Shown one piece after another: positions 13,325 through 14,771 of a stretch of DNA of 14,771 nucleotides. Numbering within the stretch: position 1 is the first letter of the stretch; every line of letters begins with the position of its first letter. The notes under the pieces were generated by a model. The model was not told where the DNA came from, made no database searches, and worked only from the letters and a program-made list of their open reading frames with translations. The DNA comes from UBA2336 sp964538575. GTDB lineage: Bacteria; Bacteroidota; Bacteroidia; Cytophagales; Cyclobacteriaceae. The stretch spans positions 1 to 14,771 of the forward strand of contig CAZIGG010000081.1 of the NCBI GenBank assembly GCA_964538575.1, read 5' to 3'. A program made the position numbers and the translations under genes.

Positions 13325-13906
13325 ATGGCCAACACGATACCGATGTTTCCCCTCACAATTCTTCCGCTTCCGGGTGAACTGGTGCCGTTGCATATTTTTG
13401 AGCCCCGCTACCGCCAACTGCTGGCCGATGCAGAGGCCGGTGACATAAAATTCGGAATATATTTTAACCACGCCATCAATACCGGGCGAATCGGTTCACT
13501 GATGAAGCTCGAAAGTGTTATTAAAAAACATGAAGGCGGTGAGTCCGATATTATTGTAAAATGCTACGATGCTTTTACGATGGATAAAATGTACCGCAGC
13601 TACCGGTCGAAACAATATCAGGCCGGGGATGTTAACCTTTGGCGCACCAACCAGCATGAACCCATAGGCCCTAAGCTGGAGGATTTTTTCAAAGAGTATC
13701 AGATGAAACGGAATATTCTCCGGCCGGAATCTTTCTTCAGTCCTTATTCCGTGGCGATTGAATTAAATCTTGACCTCAGTGACCGTTATGATTTTCTATT
13801 AACAGATGATAAAAGCCGGGAAGCATTTTTGATCCAGCGCATCCGGTACCAATTGCATCTGCTCAACCAGGAAGAGCGAAGCCGGGATGTATTTCACCTG
13901 AATTAA
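13325..13906 (+). CDS. LON peptidase substrate-binding domain protein
   Basis: 193 residues corresponding to a free-standing Lon N-terminal (substrate-binding) domain with no AAA+ or protease part. The N-terminal signature MFPLTILPLPGELVPLHIFEPRYRQLL matches the family's conserved P-L-x-I-F-E-x-R-Y, followed by the beta-rich region (FGIYFNHAINTG) and a helical C-terminus (REAFLIQRIRYQLHLLNQEE). Such stand-alone proteins are widespread, and their function is not established; adaptor or peptide-binding roles are assumed from Lon. It is cytoplasmic, with no signal peptide. It starts 12 bases after apt with little Shine-Dalgarno sequence and is probably translated from the apt message. Confidence 0.85.
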   Translation: MANTIPMFPLTILPLPGELVPLHIFEPRYRQLLADAEAGDIKFGIYFNHAINTGRIGSLMKLESVIKKHEGGESDIIVKCYDAFTMDKMYRSYRSKQYQAGDVNLWRTNQHEPIGPKLEDFFKEYQMKRNILRPESFFSPYSVAIELNLDLSDRYDFLLTDDKSREAFLIQRIRYQLHLLNQEERSRDVFHLN

Positions 13907-13983
13907 AAGTAAAAGTCCCTCGGTAAAATCCCTCGAAAGACTCCTGGTTACATACCGGTACACTGCCGTTTACCCCCTCCCAT

Positions 13984-14047
13984 AGGTGTTTTTTATCAAC
14001 GTATTGCTTTTCCGGGCGGATTGAAAGTATCCGGTTTTGATACACCT
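13984..14047. repeat. Nested inverted repeat, possible structured RNA
   Basis: The outer arms are AGGTGT (13984-13989) plus ATCAA (13995-13999), pairing with TTGAT (14037-14041) plus ACACCT (14042-14047), with a five-T bulge on the left. Inside, CGGAT (14017-14021) pairs with ATCCG (14029-14033) around a 7-base loop. About 16 base pairs over 64 bases could fold as an RNA on either strand. Confidence 0.45.
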
Positions 14048-14167
14048 GCTGTTCATTCATGTACAGAAAAATGTTACAGCGCATGTGAAATTTATTATTC
14101 TGCCTTTTATCAAAAAAGGATGATCGTTTTTTGTTACTGTGCGTTAAAGCCGATCTTTCCCTGTATG

Positions 14168-14203
14168 TGCAGGTTACTGCAGTGTTAACAATAGTTAACA
14201 ATA
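14168..14203. promoter_or_regulatory. Operator-like inverted repeat and tandem GTTAACAATA before the secreted-protein gene
   Basis: TGCAG-GTTA-CTGCA (14168-14181) is followed by two perfect head-to-tail copies of GTTAACAATA (14184-14193, 14194-14203), then ACTTTCG and AT-rich sequence. This lies about 70-100 bases ahead of the ATG at 14272, where a regulator or RNA polymerase would bind. The -7 element is uncertain. Confidence 0.35.
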
Positions 14204-14271
14204 CTTTCGTATAAATCAGGCAACTTTATAATGGTGCATGACGTCTTTAGAGATGTAAATCAAAAACTACC

Positions 14272-14771
14272 ATGAAAAAGTTATTCGTAATGTTCGGAGT
14301 GCTAATGCTCATTAGCAGAGTCGCGTTCGCAGGTGAAGTAACTAACCCCAAAGCCACCCATACATCGGTAAGCGTGAAGGGTGAAATTGTAAAGATCTTC
14401 TATCGTTCTGAAAATTCAGACAGAGTTAAAGTCACGATCTATGATGCAGCTTCTAAGGCTGTGTTCACAGAAGAGATAAAAAGAAAGTCAAGCTTTATTC
14501 GTCCGTATAACCTCGAAAATCTTCCATACGGTGAATACACGATTTCGCTGGAAGATAAAAATGGCAGAACAGAGGAAAAAGTAATGTTCGCGAAGGAAGC
14601 AGTAAGTGTGCAGGCTTCCATCATTCACAAAAAAGAGAGCCGCAAAGCAATGGTAGCACTGTTCAGTACAGGCGAAACAGAAGTAACCTATACTGTTCTG
14701 GACATCAACGATAATGTGCTGTACACCAAAAGTGAATCGGTAAATGGCCAGGCCGCCAAATCGTTCAACCT
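14272..14771 (+). CDS. Small secreted protein with Ig-like/sorting-domain-like segments (3' partial)
   Basis: The frame runs open from ATG 14272 to the window edge, 166 codons with the stop not seen. MKKLFVMFGVLMLISRVAFA is a clean signal peptide, cleaved before GEV. After it come repeated beta-strand segments: VKVTIYDAASKAVFTEEI, then IRPYNLENLPYGEYTISLEDKNG, and later VTYTVLDINDNVLYTKSES. The pattern of strand, turn, L-P-x-G-x-Y-x-I-S-L is that of immunoglobulin-like or Por-secretion-type domains common in Bacteroidota exported proteins, and the two halves look like related repeats. It could be a DUF3244-like periplasmic protein. I do not recognise a specific family and assign no function. 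The ATG is preceded by AAAACTACC without a clear Shine-Dalgarno sequence. Confidence 0.7.
   Translation, partial: MKKLFVMFGVLMLISRVAFAGEVTNPKATHTSVSVKGEIVKIFYRSENSDRVKVTIYDAASKAVFTEEIKRKSSFIRPYNLENLPYGEYTISLEDKNGRTEEKVMFAKEAVSVQASIIHKKESRKAMVALFSTGETEVTYTVLDINDNVLYTKSESVNGQAAKSFN

Larger units (their letters stand above)
13907..14271. other. Intergenic region with nested inverted repeat and regulatory-looking repeats
   Basis: No convincing gene in these 365 bases. They contain a nested inverted repeat (13984-14047), a CAAAAAA/TTTTTTG inverted repeat (14111-14117, 14127-14133), TGCAG-GTTA-CTGCA at 14168-14181 and a tandem duplication of GTTAACAATA at 14184-14203. A minus-strand frame covers the area but its product looks random and it runs into the LON gene. 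Confidence 0.6.

Noticed and set aside
14111..14133. CAAAAAA...TTTTTTG inverted repeat as a terminator for the apt-LON transcript
   Set aside because: The stem is a single G-C pair plus A-T pairs, far from the gene end, and lacks a following T-tract; too weak to call.
13863..14201. Minus-strand 112-codon frame across the LON-gene end and the following intergenic DNA
   Set aside because: It overlaps the end of a well-supported gene, has low-complexity basic and Cys-rich composition with no recognisable motif, and its region contains inverted repeats.
1..14771. Defence, CRISPR, phage, transposon or biosynthetic cluster
   Set aside because: No nuclease, integrase, transposase, toxin-antitoxin, reverse transcriptase or repeat-spacer pattern was seen; the helicase is of a common chromosomal type and its neighbours are housekeeping genes.

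Overview
The window reads as ordinary chromosomal DNA from a member of the Bacteroidota, most plausibly a Cytophagales-like bacterium. The support is indirect: AT-rich -7 elements of the TAnnTTTG type, few Shine-Dalgarno sequences, a Pif1-like helicase with a C-terminal helix-turn-helix domain typical of this phylum, a TPR plus periplasmic-binding-fold protein, and small secreted or outer-membrane proteins with signal peptides ending in A-Q. A run of exactly 100 Ns at 11124-11223 shows this is a draft scaffold.

Layout. 1-1099: the 3' part of a class I SAM-dependent methyltransferase (RlmI/COG1092-like), then a 65-residue helical protein. 1100-1350: an intergenic leader with two perfect hairpins, followed by a DJ-1/PfpI-family gene (1351-1908). 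1939-2000: a compact GC-rich block of three hairpins. 2037-4205: Pif1-like helicase. 4346-6151: typA/bipA, closed by a clear intrinsic terminator. 6260-7789: guaA. 7805-9559: a TPR plus type 1 periplasmic-binding-fold protein, 15 bases after guaA. 9556-10371, minus strand: a MetA-type outer-membrane beta-barrel whose stop codon overlaps that of its convergent neighbour. 10539-11436: an outer-membrane protein interrupted by the N gap. 11444-12682: hutI, probably started at GTG. 12779-13906: apt and a LON-domain protein. 13907-14271: a non-coding stretch with a nested inverted repeat. 14272 to the end: the 5' part of a small secreted protein.

How the genes relate. The set is largely housekeeping: purine supply (guaA makes GMP, apt salvages adenine), ribosome or translation stress (typA and the RNA methyltransferase), DNA maintenance (helicase), histidine catabolism (hutI without visible hut partners) and cell-envelope proteins. 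I see no phage, transposase, CRISPR, tRNA, rRNA or recognisable defence or biosynthetic cluster.

The more interesting signals lie between genes: a perfect TTTAGA-N4-TCTAAA palindrome resembling DtxR/MntR-class operators just upstream of the minus-strand barrel gene; a structured leader before the PfpI gene; a GC-rich triple hairpin; a 15-base palindrome at the apt start; a nested inverted repeat near 14 kb; an ATTGTCAATTG repeat that encodes part of a signal peptide; and promoters placed so close to start codons that some transcripts should be almost leaderless. None of these amounts to a demonstrated new system.
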